NCBI GenBank assembly: GCA_004151065.3
Contig: NWUY0300043929.1
Span: 11,627 to 43,380, forward strand
DNA: 31,754 nt
Direction: 5' to 3'
Source: Larix sibirica
Taxonomy: Eukaryota; Streptophyta; Pinopsida; Pinales; Pinaceae
The notes beneath the pieces are model-generated. The model ran no database searches and was not told the origin of the DNA. It saw only the letters and a list, made by a program, of their open reading frames with translations. Below are positions 9,235 to 19,846 of the stretch, piece after piece. The stretch's first letter is position 1. Every line of letters starts with the position of its first letter. The position numbers and the translations under genes are program-made.

Positions 9235-12200
9235 CTATAAATTCATTACTGTAAATTCAATTGCTCCCTTGATTTTATAAAAATTTAAACCAGTTAAAAA
9301 TGACAGCAACTATACACTTCCTTGTGTTGCTTTGTGTTATAACTTACATAAATTTGAAAGAAACGAACAGCATCACAACTTGCTGCAACCTCCTCAACAG
9401 TGCAAGAAGAGGAAAATGAAAGCACCTGCAGATTGATAACGTTATTCTGTCAGGAAGAAAAAGCAACGCATAGTTAACCAGATTAAGTACAGTGTGTTAA
9501 GACTTTTTGGAATTTCACTGTGTAAAAGTTTAGTAAGAACTCGTTTTGGATGGATATTCCACCCATCTTTAGTATCACAAGAAGTAGTACTAGCCATCTA
9601 TTTGTTACATGTGCATGTGATTATTAATAAAAAATAATCTTTAAACACCCAACTCATTTCAGAAGGAGTAGTTATACCCGTCATCAGATTGACCATAAAT
9701 TTATTATCCAGTTTTATCAAGCATCTTCTCAATCAAATATCTTAAGGTGTAAATTTTTAACCATAATTCCATATCATGTATACTTGGAGAAATTTGATCT
9801 CTCTAAATACTTGATAAATCACAATTTAAAATAAACCTATACTTATTTATTTAACATCTGTGAATACTAAATTATAGAACTATGATATTGAAAAAACAAA
9901 ATCTATAAAATGAAGATGGCTTTTACCATTATTGTACCAGCTTTTGCTGCAGCCCTTGCTGTAGCTAGTTCTCCTGTCATAAACCAGAACCAAAGCTAAG
10001 CACTTTAGACTGAGATTGACAAATAAAAAGTAGAATTTTGAACAGAATTGATTAGATCGGTCAAATACCTTCAGGATGGGCTAATTTATGCCTAGAACTT
10101 GGAGCAATCATGATTGGTGCAGAGATCTTGAATCCCAATATTGTAGTTGACAAATCCACATGACTTACATCCACTAAAACTCTGGGACGCAACCTATTAA
10201 AATCCATTCACAAACAAAAATCTTAATCCAGCTAACCACATGGTCAGAGACAGCAAAGAACTGTAAATGCAGTCATTAAAATTCTCAATTAAATTCATAA
10301 TCAACTGATTTCCAGTGGAAATTTCATTAAGGCCTTGCAGCAGCTTTGCACTGCGTAGCTTCAGTGCAACTTCCCACTCGCGAATAATTGAGATTGACTA
10401 TAACATCTTACAATGTTATGAGCGAATTTAGTAAACAAGATAATGTTAGGTTATCAAAAAATAAGAGTTTGTTAGTGTGTGGTTTTAACGATGATAAGAG
10501 AGTGAATTTTAATCTATTTATGTATAAATGATATAAATAAAATCTAGATATATTGTAAAAAAATAATTCACTATCAATAGATTAACCTTTTGGATAGGAA
10601 GCTTAATCACCTTTAAACATGTTATATATAATCACCTTGTTAAATTATAAAAAAAAATTGATTAATGTATAGTTTTAAAGATGGTAATAGAATAGATTTT
10701 AATCCACAACATAAATAAAACTAAAAAATTAATTCAACATAAATGAATACTTTAAAAGGAAACTTAAAATCACCTTTAAACATTCTATATATAATCACTT
10801 TTAAATTTGCTATATAGATGAGAGTCCTATATGCACACTAATGGTTCACCCATTTAAATTGAAATGTTGCGCTTGGTACAACATTTCTAAATATATTTGA
10901 TATTTATTATTCCTTTAAGTTTTATTTTATTTTTGTTTTATTGAATATATTACTAAATTTTAGTATTCTAAAGTTCATTGAAATATGGAAATGAGTGAAT
11001 TTTAGTTTAACAAAGATTAAGAATAATGTTCATTGAAGCTTAGTTAGGTAGGATATATTAAATGAATAGTGATTTAACTTTAATTAATTTTTAGTATTCC
11101 AATTCTCATTGGAATGTGGAAAAGAGTGAATTTTAGTTAAATAAAGAGTAATGGTCATTGAAATTTCAGTTATGTAGGATATATTAAATAAATAAATAAT
11201 GATTGATTATGTGAAGAGAAAGGAGAGAACTAATAAAAAAATCATTAATAATAATATAATAAATTAAAGAGAAATTGTGATATAGAAATAATTAAAAGCT
11301 AAGGGTTATAAATGTTAAAAATTATTTAGATAGCATATATTAAAATAATCAAGATTTGTTAAAACAAGGATAATAAGGGGAATCAAAATAAAATCAATAA
11401 TAATGTAATCAATTATTGAGAAGATGTGAAAGAGAAGGATTGAGATAAGAATGAGAGGAGGGAACTTGAAACTAAAATTGACATTGAAGTAAAAGAGAGT
11501 AGTAAGAATCTAGAAGACATTGAACATAAAGAAGTGAAGATAAAAGAGATTGTAAATGAAAGAATAATAAATATAAGGAAGAGGATGAGATTCAATCATG
11601 AAGAGAAGGAAGATAGGAATAATTAAAAGAGAGAAGACAAAGAGATAAATAAGGATTAGAAACTCTTTAGATCATTAAAGAAATTGTTGGTAAATTAACT
11701 TCAACTACTTATTTTACTTTTCTTATCTAATTTGTTGGTAAAACCAAATCTAAGTACCCCTAATAATATCCAACCATAGATTAATATAATCAAGGTTTAA
11801 AACCCTAGTTAACCTAGTGACAAGGTTCCCTATTTTGTCATCTCCTTCCTTGTTGTAGGATTTCTTAGTTCATCCCTAAAGCAAATTTGTGACTCTACTC
11901 TCTTGTTTCCCCTCTTTATTAGTGTGTGTATGCTTTGGTGGTCTTCCATCCCTACCCTCACTCTGTTCATAGGAGCATGGATTTGTTCATTTGCTACAAT
12001 TTGTAAAGAGATCAAAACTTAACTAGGGTCAACTCACACAAAAATACATAGCAAGGAGCACATGAGGAAGAGAGTGGACTAAAAAAACTAAGTTAACACA
12101 AATATTAATATTAGATTAGAAAAATTAGAAGGAAATACCAACAAATTATTGAGAAGTACACATAACTCAAAAAGGATTTTCAACCAAACCATGATAACAA

Positions 12201-14302
12201 TGAAGGAGATTACATAGAACCATGATGTGTAAAAATAAATAACACAAAATTTCAAATAGGAACATGAAAATATGAGATAGGAAATTGCACAAAGCCATAA
12301 TGCAATAAAAGAAGAAATAACATAAATAATACAAAAGATCAAATTAGAATGGAAGATGCATTGAAGGACTAAAGTAAGAAAATCCATGAGGTTCTCATGG
12401 CACTTATCTAGGAGTCTTCATATATTTTTAATCTGTCAAAATCACAAATCAAGGACAAAATAACTAATCCACAATTAAGCATATATGTGAATGGATATTG
12501 TTCATCCTTTCCCAACCACAATCCTATATAAAATCAACCAATATATAAATATTGGATGAGGATAAAACTAAAGTTATCAAAAATAGAAATGAAAAATAAA
12601 GTGTGACCCAAATTAACAAGGGAGAATATTATTTCAAAATAATAATGTTCAAGGCTACAAAAAAATCAAATACACTTTTTATAGAGCTTGAGGGTATCAT
12701 ATAATTGGTACATGTGGTGGAAGGTTTCCAAAGTGTTATATTCATATAACTTTAAAGACAATTTATCTAAGAGGTTCCAAGGTAGAGCATAAAAAATCAT
12801 TTTTTGCAAAGCTCACTAGAAGACAACATAAAATAATGTAAATGAATATACACATGAAAGTGAAACGTTAACAACATAAGTATCTAAATTATCATGAAAT
12901 CAACTATTCCAAATTTATGTGTTCAAATTAAAACCTCATATAAAGAATAAATTAGAAATGCATAGCACTCAAACCTTGAAGAAAACCAAACATAAGAAAA
13001 AATTAGAATAATCAAGTTTAACAATTCACCTCAATTCTATTATCAAAACTATCATACTCAAAATCAAACCTCCTAAAATTCAAAGATAGAGAAATCAAGA
13101 GATATTTTTCAGGCATAAGAGTGAGGAAAATAGTCCATGAAGCTTTAAACCTAGAATTCAAAGATAGAGAAATTGAGATATTTTTCACTGCATATAAGTG
13201 AGGAAAATAATCCATGAATCTCAAAATTTGAAGGTAAAAAGCATAATAATTGTTTTAATTGTGGAAAAAATGGTTATTGAATCATAGATATCTATCAAAA
13301 TGTATTACCATTGCAAAATTATAGATCCTATGGAAAAGAAGTAGGGATTTTTGATGAAAATTATAGATATGAAAGAAGTAGGGATTTTTGATGAAAATTA
13401 TAGATATGAAAGAAGTAGGGATTTTGTATTAAGGAGAAAAGCTAGAATCCTATGAAAATGGAAAATCATAATGAAGTTATAAATTAGATGGAAAAAACTT
13501 AATTAGTTAATAAAATATACTCCACCTCATTTAAGGAACATTGATTATGTCTAGAACATTAAGGATGAAAACCAACCATTTTTGCAACAATTAGATGAAG
13601 AATGAAACCAAAAACCTTAATAAGCAATTTTGGATCTCATCGTATATCTTCAATAATTAAACTTTTTTGCATACCCTATGAATAATTAAACCTTTTTGCA
13701 TACCCTGTGAATAATGTCATTGTGACAATTATAGATGTTCTACCAGTCAAAGGAATAAGAAGAACAATTGAATAAGATGGACATGGCCTTCTCCAAAAAC
13801 AATTTATCGAATTCAAATGGAAAAAGGAAGAACAACCTCGAAGAATAATTTATAGAATTCCAATGGCAAAGAAAGAACTATAAGCTATATGGATCAGAAG
13901 CCCGGTCTAACACCCTCCTTGAAACAAGAATGGTTCAAAGTAAACTAAGAAAATTGATAGCGGATATGTTAGAACACAATCTCTGATGAATACAGAAGAT
14001 AAACAAGACTGTCACTCTGTCTACAGACAGTCTCTGGGTCGCATAACATGCTTGGCCTGCTTGTATGCATGCTTGGATAAGTAAATCAAAAGACTCCATA
14101 AAACATTTTTACAGGCTTAAACTAAAGCCAGAGAAGAGGTATAGTTTTTTCTGAGGCACCTGATTCTTTGGAAAGCAGCAACGTTTTCTCGAAGAGTCCA
14201 TTCATCCTCGGCACCTCCGGCATAGAAGTCGTATACCATCTTCGGCAGGATTTGCTTTGCTAATTCATTGAATTCATTCACATTTACAGGCTCGGCAGCC
14301 AT
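9110..14302 (-). CDS. Peroxisomal (S)-2-hydroxy-acid oxidase, HAOX-type, 5' half
   Basis: FMN-dependent enzyme that oxidises 2-hydroxy acids to 2-oxo acids, releasing hydrogen peroxide. Plant members act in peroxisomes. Minus-strand exons 14302-14160, 10193-10069, 9973-9927, 9425-9348 and 9234-9110 all have GT-AG introns and join to 172 codons without a stop. The chosen ATG gives a start aligned with the family (VNVNEF, then [11 protein letters not shown]). Seen: Tyr131, Asp159 and Arg166, equivalent to spinach Tyr129, Asp157 and Arg164. Spinach Tyr24 is Phe26 and Trp108 is Ser110, as expected for the HAOX branch rather than glycolate oxidase. The usual length is about 360-370 residues, so the C-terminal half (catalytic His, peroxisomal targeting signal) is missing here. 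It may lie beyond a long intron, or the gene may be truncated. The family is near certain; the HAOX assignment is probable. Confidence 0.9.
9348..9425 (-). CDS. HAOX exon 4
   Basis: 78 nt, 26 codons, phase 0 at both ends. The acceptor is AATCTGCAG and the donor TAT-GTAAGT. It reads [15 protein letters not shown], then [11 protein letters not shown]. The loop that carries Trp108 in spinach glycolate oxidase has Ser110 here. The SSCT-EE pattern is like Arabidopsis HAOX. Tyr131 at the exon end corresponds to spinach catalytic-site Tyr129. Confidence 0.92.
9702..9831. repeat. MITE-like inverted-repeat element, copy 2 (intron 3)
   Basis: Arms at about 9702-9738 and 9791-9831 share ATTTGAT and CTTGATAAA segments in inverted orientation. 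The right arm is clearly related to the right arm of the element at 8290-8440 (GAGAAATTTGATC and CTTGATAAATC). The arms are more diverged, so this is an older copy lying within intron 3 of the oxidase gene. Confidence 0.55.
9927..9973 (-). CDS. HAOX exon 3
   Basis: 47 nt between acceptor TATGACAG and donor ATG-GTAAAAG. It completes a Gly codon and reads [16 protein letters not shown]. It ends in phase 0 at codon 105. Intron 2 upstream is only 95 bp. Confidence 0.9.
10069..10193 (-). CDS. HAOX exon 2
   Basis: 125 nt. The acceptor ends TTAATAG and the donor is GAAG then GTATTT. It reads [19 protein letters not shown] and then [21 protein letters not shown]. This is the highly conserved first barrel segment, with the APIMIAP motif next to the FMN. 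Angiosperm glycolate oxidase has TAMQK where this has SSRHK; Arabidopsis HAOX has a similar His-Lys-Leu sequence. Confidence 0.92.
10471..10815. repeat. Degenerate tandem duplication in HAOX intron 1
   Basis: A block starting at 10471 (TTAGTGTGTGGTTTTAA) recurs at about 10662 (TTAATGTATAGTTTTAAA). Both copies end with CACCTTTAAACAT and TATATATAATCAC, at 10608 and 10771. The offset falls from 190 to 163 bp because of indels. Confidence 0.7.
10955..11210. repeat. Tandem duplication of about 130 bp in HAOX intron 1
   Basis: The block beginning TTTAGTATTC at about 10960 recurs at about 11091. Both copies contain GAGTGAATTTTAGTT, then GTCATTGAA or GTTCATTGAA, and GGATATATTAAAT at 11051 and about 11178. 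The offset is 127-131 bp. Confidence 0.75.
11211..11660 (+). other. Purine-rich tract in HAOX intron 1
   Basis: The plus strand is dominated by A and G over some 400 bases (many GAAGAG, AAGAGA and GAGAAG words). The oxidase pre-mRNA, transcribed from the minus strand, therefore carries a long pyrimidine-rich stretch. The open frames it creates on the minus strand (Ser/Phe/Leu-rich) are composition artefacts. Confidence 0.65.
11661..13069. other. Intron 1 sequence, nothing recognised
   Basis: AT-rich intron sequence of the oxidase gene. A minus-strand open stretch at 12088-12387 encodes only Ile/Phe/Leu/Tyr-rich sequence, the expected result of an A-rich plus strand. No transposon domains recognised. 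Confidence 0.45.
13070..13225. repeat. Two-copy tandem repeat, 78-bp period, HAOX intron 1
   Basis: ATTCAAAGATAGAGAAAT begins at 13078 and 13156. Both copies continue with GATATTTTTCA, AGTGAGGAAAATA and TCCATGAA. The second copy has small indels. Confidence 0.8.
13338..13427. repeat. Tandem repeat, 37-bp period, HAOX intron 1
   Basis: The unit starting GAAGTAGGGATTTTTGATG occurs at 13338 and 13375, with a partial third copy at 13412. The first two units are essentially identical, which indicates recent slippage or duplication. Confidence 0.9.
13652..13709. repeat. Tandem repeat, 29-bp period, HAOX intron 1
   Basis: AATAATTAAAC, then TTTTTGCATACCCT, occurs at 13652 and 13681, followed by a partial AATAAT. 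A second weak pair, with TTTATCGAATTC at about 13801 and TTTATAGAATTC at about 13849, follows. Confidence 0.85.
14160..14302 (-). CDS. HAOX exon 1
   Basis: 143 nt, codons 1-47 plus two bases. Starts with ATG at 14302 and reads [11 protein letters not shown], then [19 protein letters not shown]. The donor after ATCAG is GTGCCTC. This is the N-terminal helix and part of the active-site lid of the alpha/beta barrel. The split Arg codon (AG, then G) is completed by exon 2, giving RIRLRPR, which matches the family. Confidence 0.92.
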
Positions 14303-14560
14303 TATTTTCCAACTGATATAATATAAACTTATTTGACACTGGTTAGCATAAACATGAAATAAATACTATGCTCTGTACTGATTGATTATTTTGTTGCTGA
14401 AACCTGCTATTATCTTGCGTGCTGAAGTTTTCAGCGTGCCCTAAGAAATTATCAGCTCGCTCAATGCACATCTTACGTGATCACAGTGCCAACAACGACG
14501 GGACTCCAGCCACAGTTTGTAATCTTGCAATCATCACATATGATATATATTCGAATATCA
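14303..14560 (-). promoter_or_regulatory. Putative HAOX 5' UTR and core promoter
   Basis: Region directly upstream of the HAOX ATG, read on the minus strand. An ATATATAT stretch at 14550-14543 lies about 240 bases before the ATG and could be a TATA box. Nearer AT-rich stretches (14316-14330) are alternatives. The 14420-14520 part is less AT-rich than the flanks. No transcription start can be fixed from sequence alone. Confidence 0.3.
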
Positions 14561-14759
14561 GGTCAAATCATGAGATATATACACTTCATCCGCTGATTTT
14601 GCATATTTACATTGAGTATCTTCTGTTATGGTGCCACCGATTAGGTATGCGTGCATTAACTGCATTAAGATATATCTAATTATATCAAGTCAAATCATCA
14701 ATATATATACTTCATCGACCCTGGATTTTGTGTTGTATATTTGCATTGAGTGTTATTAC
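14555..14759. repeat. Diverged direct repeat upstream of HAOX
   Basis: ATATCAGGTCAAATCATGAG, then ATATATACACTTCATC and GATTTTGCATATTTACATTG (14555-14622), recurs as ATATCAAGTCAAATCATCAA, then ATATATACTTCATC and GTATATTTGCATTGAG (14683-14759). A third fragment (GATTTTGTATATTTGCATT) starts at about 14822. It may be an old tandem array in the promoter-proximal region. Confidence 0.7.
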
Positions 14760-14859
14760 GACATGAAGTAACGTGTAAAACTAAAAAATAAACTCCCCAA
14801 AGAAATCAACTTTATCCACAAGATTTTGTATATTTGCATTATGTGCTTATGATATCTAC

Positions 14860-15416
14860 TTGTAAAATGGACAAATATTAGAATTTTTCTTTAAGTTTAG
14901 TAGGATTTTTGTTCAAAGCACTTTATTATAAGTTTTGGTCAATTTCCAAAAAAAAAATAACAAAGGAGAAAAAAGTGAGGAGGACAGTGACTTTTCTTAT
15001 TAACCACTCAATTTATATTGATTCTTGTTTATACTTTAGCCATATCAATTTTGTGTGTATATATTATGATCCACATAAGTTTTAGTCCATTTAAAAAAAT
15101 GAACAAAGTAAAATGAAGTCACAACAAGGTTTTGAATTTAGGTAGGGAGGATAACAACTTCTTCTCTAAACTATCCAATCTAATTGAATAAATGTGTATA
15201 TACTTTATCTACCATCAATTTTGTATGTGTGTGTAAGAGAGAGAATTCGGTCTAACTTGAGTGGTTATGGGATGGTGTGTTATCTCTAGACAACAAAATT
15301 TTAATTTGTGATATTTGCCAAAAGAAAAGTATGCAAAGTTTTTGAAGATGTATTTTGTGCAAATATAATGAGGAATTTGTATATCACTTGTTTGTCTCTT
15401 ATCCTTTTACTAGAGT
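14860..15416. other. No gene recognised
   Basis: AT-rich. Two loosely similar stretches containing CAACAAGGTTTTGAATTT (about 15122) and CAACAAAATTTTAATTTGT (about 15290) hint at repeat copies. The phrase TCTAACTTGAGTGGTTATGG (about 15252) resembles a Pol III box A, but no box B follows at a proper distance. Confidence 0.4.
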
Positions 15417-16010
15417 CACTACTACATTTGGTGTTCGAATTCGATGACCATTCGATGTTTTTAATGTCAGTTAAATATCAAACACCAATTTCCCTCTTGT
15501 CGACTACATGTCGAAAACGTCGTGTCAAACTATCGTCAATCGAATGTCGAATATGCAACATAAAGGGAAGTATAATTTGAATGTACTAAATCCAACTAGA
15601 CATCACTTTTTCAAAGTGGTCAACATCTTGAAAACTAGACCACAACATTAAACAAACGAAGAAAAAATTCATCACTTAAGTTGTGGTTGTCAACGCTGCT
15701 TTGACATCTTAGATGTCATTTAAGCAACATCCGACCAACATTGCTTAGCTTGTGTTCAACAAGAGTGTTATACCACCGACGTCTTAGTTTTCTCATAAGC
15801 AATGTCTAGCCAATGCTTTCCCTTTGTGTTCAACACTTGTACATCACTTAAGCGATGCATCATGGCATTGAATGGGAAGAAAAAAGGAAAAACTATTTAC
15901 AACTCAAAATTTAGTATGGGTTGTGGTTATATATCTATATATATATATATAATTATTCTAGATAAGGATATTGACATACAAGTAGGACATAACCTAAAGA
16001 ATAAGTAGGT
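15417..16010. other. CpG-richer repeat-like segment with a CACTA-type end
   Basis: It begins with CACTACTACATTTGG at 15417, which resembles the terminal motif of CACTA transposons. About ten TCG-containing CpGs follow within 120 bases (15437-15560), often as ATGTCGAA or TTCGATG, which recalls subterminal repeats. A perfect palindrome GACATCTTAGATGTC lies at 15703-15717. No matching inverted terminus was found downstream, so a CACTA assignment is only a suggestion. A short TA-rich run lies at about 15932-15951. Confidence 0.3.
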
Positions 16011-17425
16011 ATCACTAAAGATCCTTAGTGAATGATCACGAATAGATGATCATCAAGCTCCATAAAGGATTATAGCAAATGAGTGAAAATATTGTGTGCA
16101 AACAATTATTTATTGCAATAAGAATAGTCCATTAAGGTTAATGAAGGTGATGTTGCATATAATGTTAGTAGGACTATGGCATGCAAGCAAAAAAACTAAG
16201 ATAACGAAGAAAGGTGAGAGAGTGATTGAGAAAGAGGTGTATATTGTGCCTACTCTTATGATTGATGACTGATGTGAACCTTGTTATATGTCCTTTTCCA
16301 GTTTTTAGTGTGTTGTCATCACTAAAAGATAATGTAGACTAGATCATTTAGTCAACTGTAAGATGTAAGGCCTATATGTGATGTAAAATTAAAGCCTATA
16401 TGTGAAAGGGGAGGAGGTCAAGACTAGTTGAGCACCAACAAGATCTCTTATATTAGAGGATCAATTTAAATCCATTGATGGTTTTTTGTAGTATAAAGTG
16501 GCCAATATTAGTATGTGAAGGGGACAATGAGTTACTAAGATACACACACAACTTTAAACAAATGTTAGGGCTCTTTGGTTCTTACTATTTCTAAAATGGA
16601 CATATGTGCATACTTCAACGATGCCCATGTTCTATTCAACATAAAGTAAGTAAGTTTAGAGTAAAGGCAAATGACCAAACCTAAAATGGGTTCCATTGAG
16701 TTAGACCAAATGGGGAATGTACTAAAACTGAGAAAACATACACATCGGTGCTATTGAGTTATACCAAATGGGAATGTAATAAAAATGATAAAACATACAC
16801 ACATTAAATTAGGAATGAATTCTAGAGAAAATAACTTCTACTAATAACTAGAGAAGTGAAAAATTTTGACAAATTTATAGACTAAAGATCTCTATTGTTT
16901 AGTGTGAGGCCTATTGATCTTATGATAGCATACAATAATAAGTTGATATTAACACTTAATTACTTTAACTAAATTTACAGCTAATCAACTAAAATCTTGA
17001 AGAGTTGACTTTGATTATAGTTTATATACTTATCCCCAAAAATGCATTAATACCCTATTGTAATTGACAAAGGCTAGTTGGAAATTGGTATTTGAAAATT
17101 AGTTGTTAGTGGCATCTCTAGTGAAATCCATCAATGTTAATAAGGCCTAGAAGGTGGTTCTCGGAATCAAACACACTAAGAAACCTCATTTGAAACAAAT
17201 ACTATCGGGATTAATATATTTAATATATGTTGATCACCCATGTTTAGGTGAAATTTGTTGGCATTTTTGTTTTGAAAAGTATTTGGAATACCTGGTAGGA
17301 GATAAAGCAATTTTGATCATGGAGGTAACTCTATATTGCCATTTAGTGATCATTATTTTTCGTGGTTCCCTCTTTTGTTGCATGAAAGAAAAAGCATTGG
17401 TAAATAATCTTGGCTTTTAACCTTG
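16011..17425. other. No gene recognised
   Basis: AT-rich non-coding sequence. The open stretch at 17154-17420 on plus (88 codons) shows no domain I know and has no supporting splice or flanking homology. It contains the small tandem repeat listed at 16692-16803. Confidence 0.4.
16692..16803. repeat. Tandem repeat, 58-bp period
   Basis: ATTGAGTTAGACCAAATGGG begins at 16695 and its copy ATTGAGTTATACCAAATGGG at 16753. Both are followed by AATGTA-TAAAA and AAAACATACACA. Confidence 0.85.
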
Positions 17426-18144
17426 ATAATTTTTAAGAGAGGCATACAATTAGCCAAAGAATTGTAAATAGTGAGATAAGGGAATGGATCATAATTTCCA
17501 TAAGGTAATGGGGTTGTTCTACAACCTTCACCAAGTATAATCTAAATTGTGTTTATTTATGGCTCTACTACAAACCTATGGAAATCTAGTCGAATAAAAC
17601 ATGATGAGTGAATTCCAAGGATTGGACTTCGATATTTATTTTCAAGAGACTTTGGAAGTTGCTCCTAGAATTCAAAGTAGTTAGGTTTTCCTAGTTTCTA
17701 ATTATGGGCGACTAACAAATAGGTAAAGTGTTCTCTTACCCAACATTCAAAAAACATAGCTCTCTTGGTGTGGATGAGACATTTCCATGGAAAACTTCTT
17801 TTGGTTTTTTCCTCTAATGGAATTTGTGTGGGCATGGGTTGGTTCCTTATGTAAGTCCTACCTCCTAGGTTATATTACATGGAAATATATGATCATAGGA
17901 GATCAATTGTCATGGGAAATTGAGTTTAATTCAATGTAGATTCCTTTTTTAATTGAATTCCTTGCACACTCTCTTAGTATGATAATGCACCAAGTCATTC
18001 CAGCCTAGTCTTGTAGGTCATTATTTAGGTCCATAAGATCTACATGGAACTGTACACTTGTACCAGCTTCTAGAATTTGTATTGAGGCGCCATGGATTTC
18101 AATCTCAATAATGTTTAAGAGAGGCATATAATGAGCCAAAGAAA
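17426..18144. repeat. Pair of direct repeats about 683 bp apart
   Basis: A segment of about 37 bases, TTTAAGAGAGGCATA, then AGCCAAAGAA, occurs at 17426-17462 and 18108-18144, with weaker similarity continuing beyond. The DNA between and after (to about 18600) reads on the minus strand as broken frames with some coding-like texture (such as LEAGTSVQFHVDLMDLNNDL at about 18080-18020), but I cannot name a family. It could be decayed transposon sequence. Confidence 0.55.
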
Positions 18145-19846
18145 TGGTCAATAATAAGGTGTTTTGGTATAATCCAACCTACTTTATATGGTTGTTGTCC
18201 AATACTAAGATATCATGGTTTTGAAGATGAGTGAATATTATTGTTTGTGTCCAAAAATTAGGAATTAAACCAAACACTCTCACTTGAAGGTAATTGGTGA
18301 GATTAGGAGAGATTTACATCATATTGGTTTCATTTCTCCACATCATAAACCTTCATTACTTTGGATGGATTATTAATGATAATAATTTGTATTCTTATTT
18401 TTGACATAGTTCTCTTTAATGCATTATTTACTTGGTTGATATATGATGTAAGATAATCCCAAGGTTTTTGTGGAGGGTACCATTGAAAATGAGTCATTTC
18501 GACCTAACGTGAAAAGATGAGTTGCACAAGAAGAAAATTTTGTAGAGAATCTGAGAATTTCCTATAAAAAATATGGGAGGAGGAAGCTCTTAGAGTCTTA
18601 AATACATGGTCGAAGAATTCAGTCAAATGCCCCACATATGTGTAATATATTTGAACCAGCAAATATACATCATGTTATTTCTATGTGAATCATGATTAGT
18701 GCAAACCTCTATAAAATCTCCAATTATTCCAAGCTTGAACTCCATTTATCAACGACGGAAAATTTCAACTAAATGTGATTTTGGGCTAAGCAAAGGAGTC
18801 CCTCCAACACCTAGATAAACACAATCACAACGAAAAGAAAAAATGAGTTATGTCGTGAACACATTCCAAAAGATTTGTTAATTTTTTTGGTTTCTAAACA
18901 AACAAACTTTCATTTATAAACCATAAGTATACCTATTTCATTGTCACAACTGATGTCAACCAAAAGAGTTTTATCCTTTCATATTCAAGGGAATGAGGTC
19001 TTCTACAACATTAGACCTACAATAAGCAATGATAGAATAACAAGTTTATATGATGGACCAATTAGGTAAAATAAACATGCACAAAATCATGTAAGAGATT
19101 GTAAAAAGACTAAAGGGTAATACTTGAATCATCAAGACAACCACAAAGTTGGCAATAACACATAACATGAACAATGCTCTTGCAACTGCCAAATGTAATG
19201 ACGGTAAAATGGGCCATGAATAAACACCACTACGTAGACTTGGAACAGAAGCCACAAATATTGATTACCATCTGATTTGATATGCATATGATAAAAAAAT
19301 AATAAAATATAAGAACTCAATGAAACCTAATTATAAGTTATTTAAGGGTTGAGCTCATATGTAGTAGTTTTGTTACTACATTGAGCTTCTCTTGGCTATG
19401 AGAATGATTTATTCTCTATTGATAAGACCAACCATGAGAAGGTGGAAGCTCATATGGAACCCCCACCCTCTCCCCTCACATCACTCTCATTTCCCTATAC
19501 CAAATTTAATTAGTAAACAATGCACACACACGACATAGTGGCAAAGAAAAAGATAAAATAAAAATAAAAATATATATATAATACTATAAAAGGTGACATT
19601 AAATAATATCAAAAGTATAATGTGACAAGCATACAACATGTTTGTCTCCTATGTTATTTCCTTCTAGTTTTTTTTTCTTTTTCATAGGATCCACAATTAT
19701 GATGTTAGCATCTTATTCTTGATGCTCTTCCTCTCTCGATTCAAGTAGTTGTTGAGAAGACAAAATATGTATTCATGCATGTGGATGTTCAATAGGACCT
19801 ACATCTACAATCAAAGAAAACCATTTATAAGTCACATTTTCATATA
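18145..19846. other. No gene recognised
   Basis: Broken minus-strand frames at 18150-18600 and 19046-19320 have a coding-like look but many stops and no domain I can name. A small hairpin, ATGTAGTA with loop GTTTTG and TTACTACAT, lies at about 19354-19377. A short TA run lies near 19569. Confidence 0.4.

Noticed and set aside
11413-11595. Minus-strand Ser/Phe/Leu-rich open frame
   Set aside because: Produced by the purine-rich tract; composition artefact.
12088-12387. Minus-strand open frame of 99 codons rich in Ile, Leu, Phe and Tyr, resembling a membrane protein
   Set aside because: It lies in the long first intron of the oxidase on an A-rich plus strand. The hydrophobic composition is what A-rich DNA gives on its complement, and there are no domains.
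13968-14060. Possible LTR start (TGTTAGAACACA)
   Set aside because: No matching second copy or CA-ending partner was found; it lies in the first intron just downstream of HAOX exon 1.
8943-14302. The oxidase as true glycolate oxidase (GLO1/2 type)
   Set aside because: Pocket positions equivalent to Tyr24 and Trp108 are Phe and Ser, and the SSCT-EE and HKLAHPE stretches are closer to HAOX proteins as I know them.
15252-15300. Second SINE starting with a box A-like TAACTTGAGTGGTTATGG
   Set aside because: No box B at the right distance; similarity too short to support an element.
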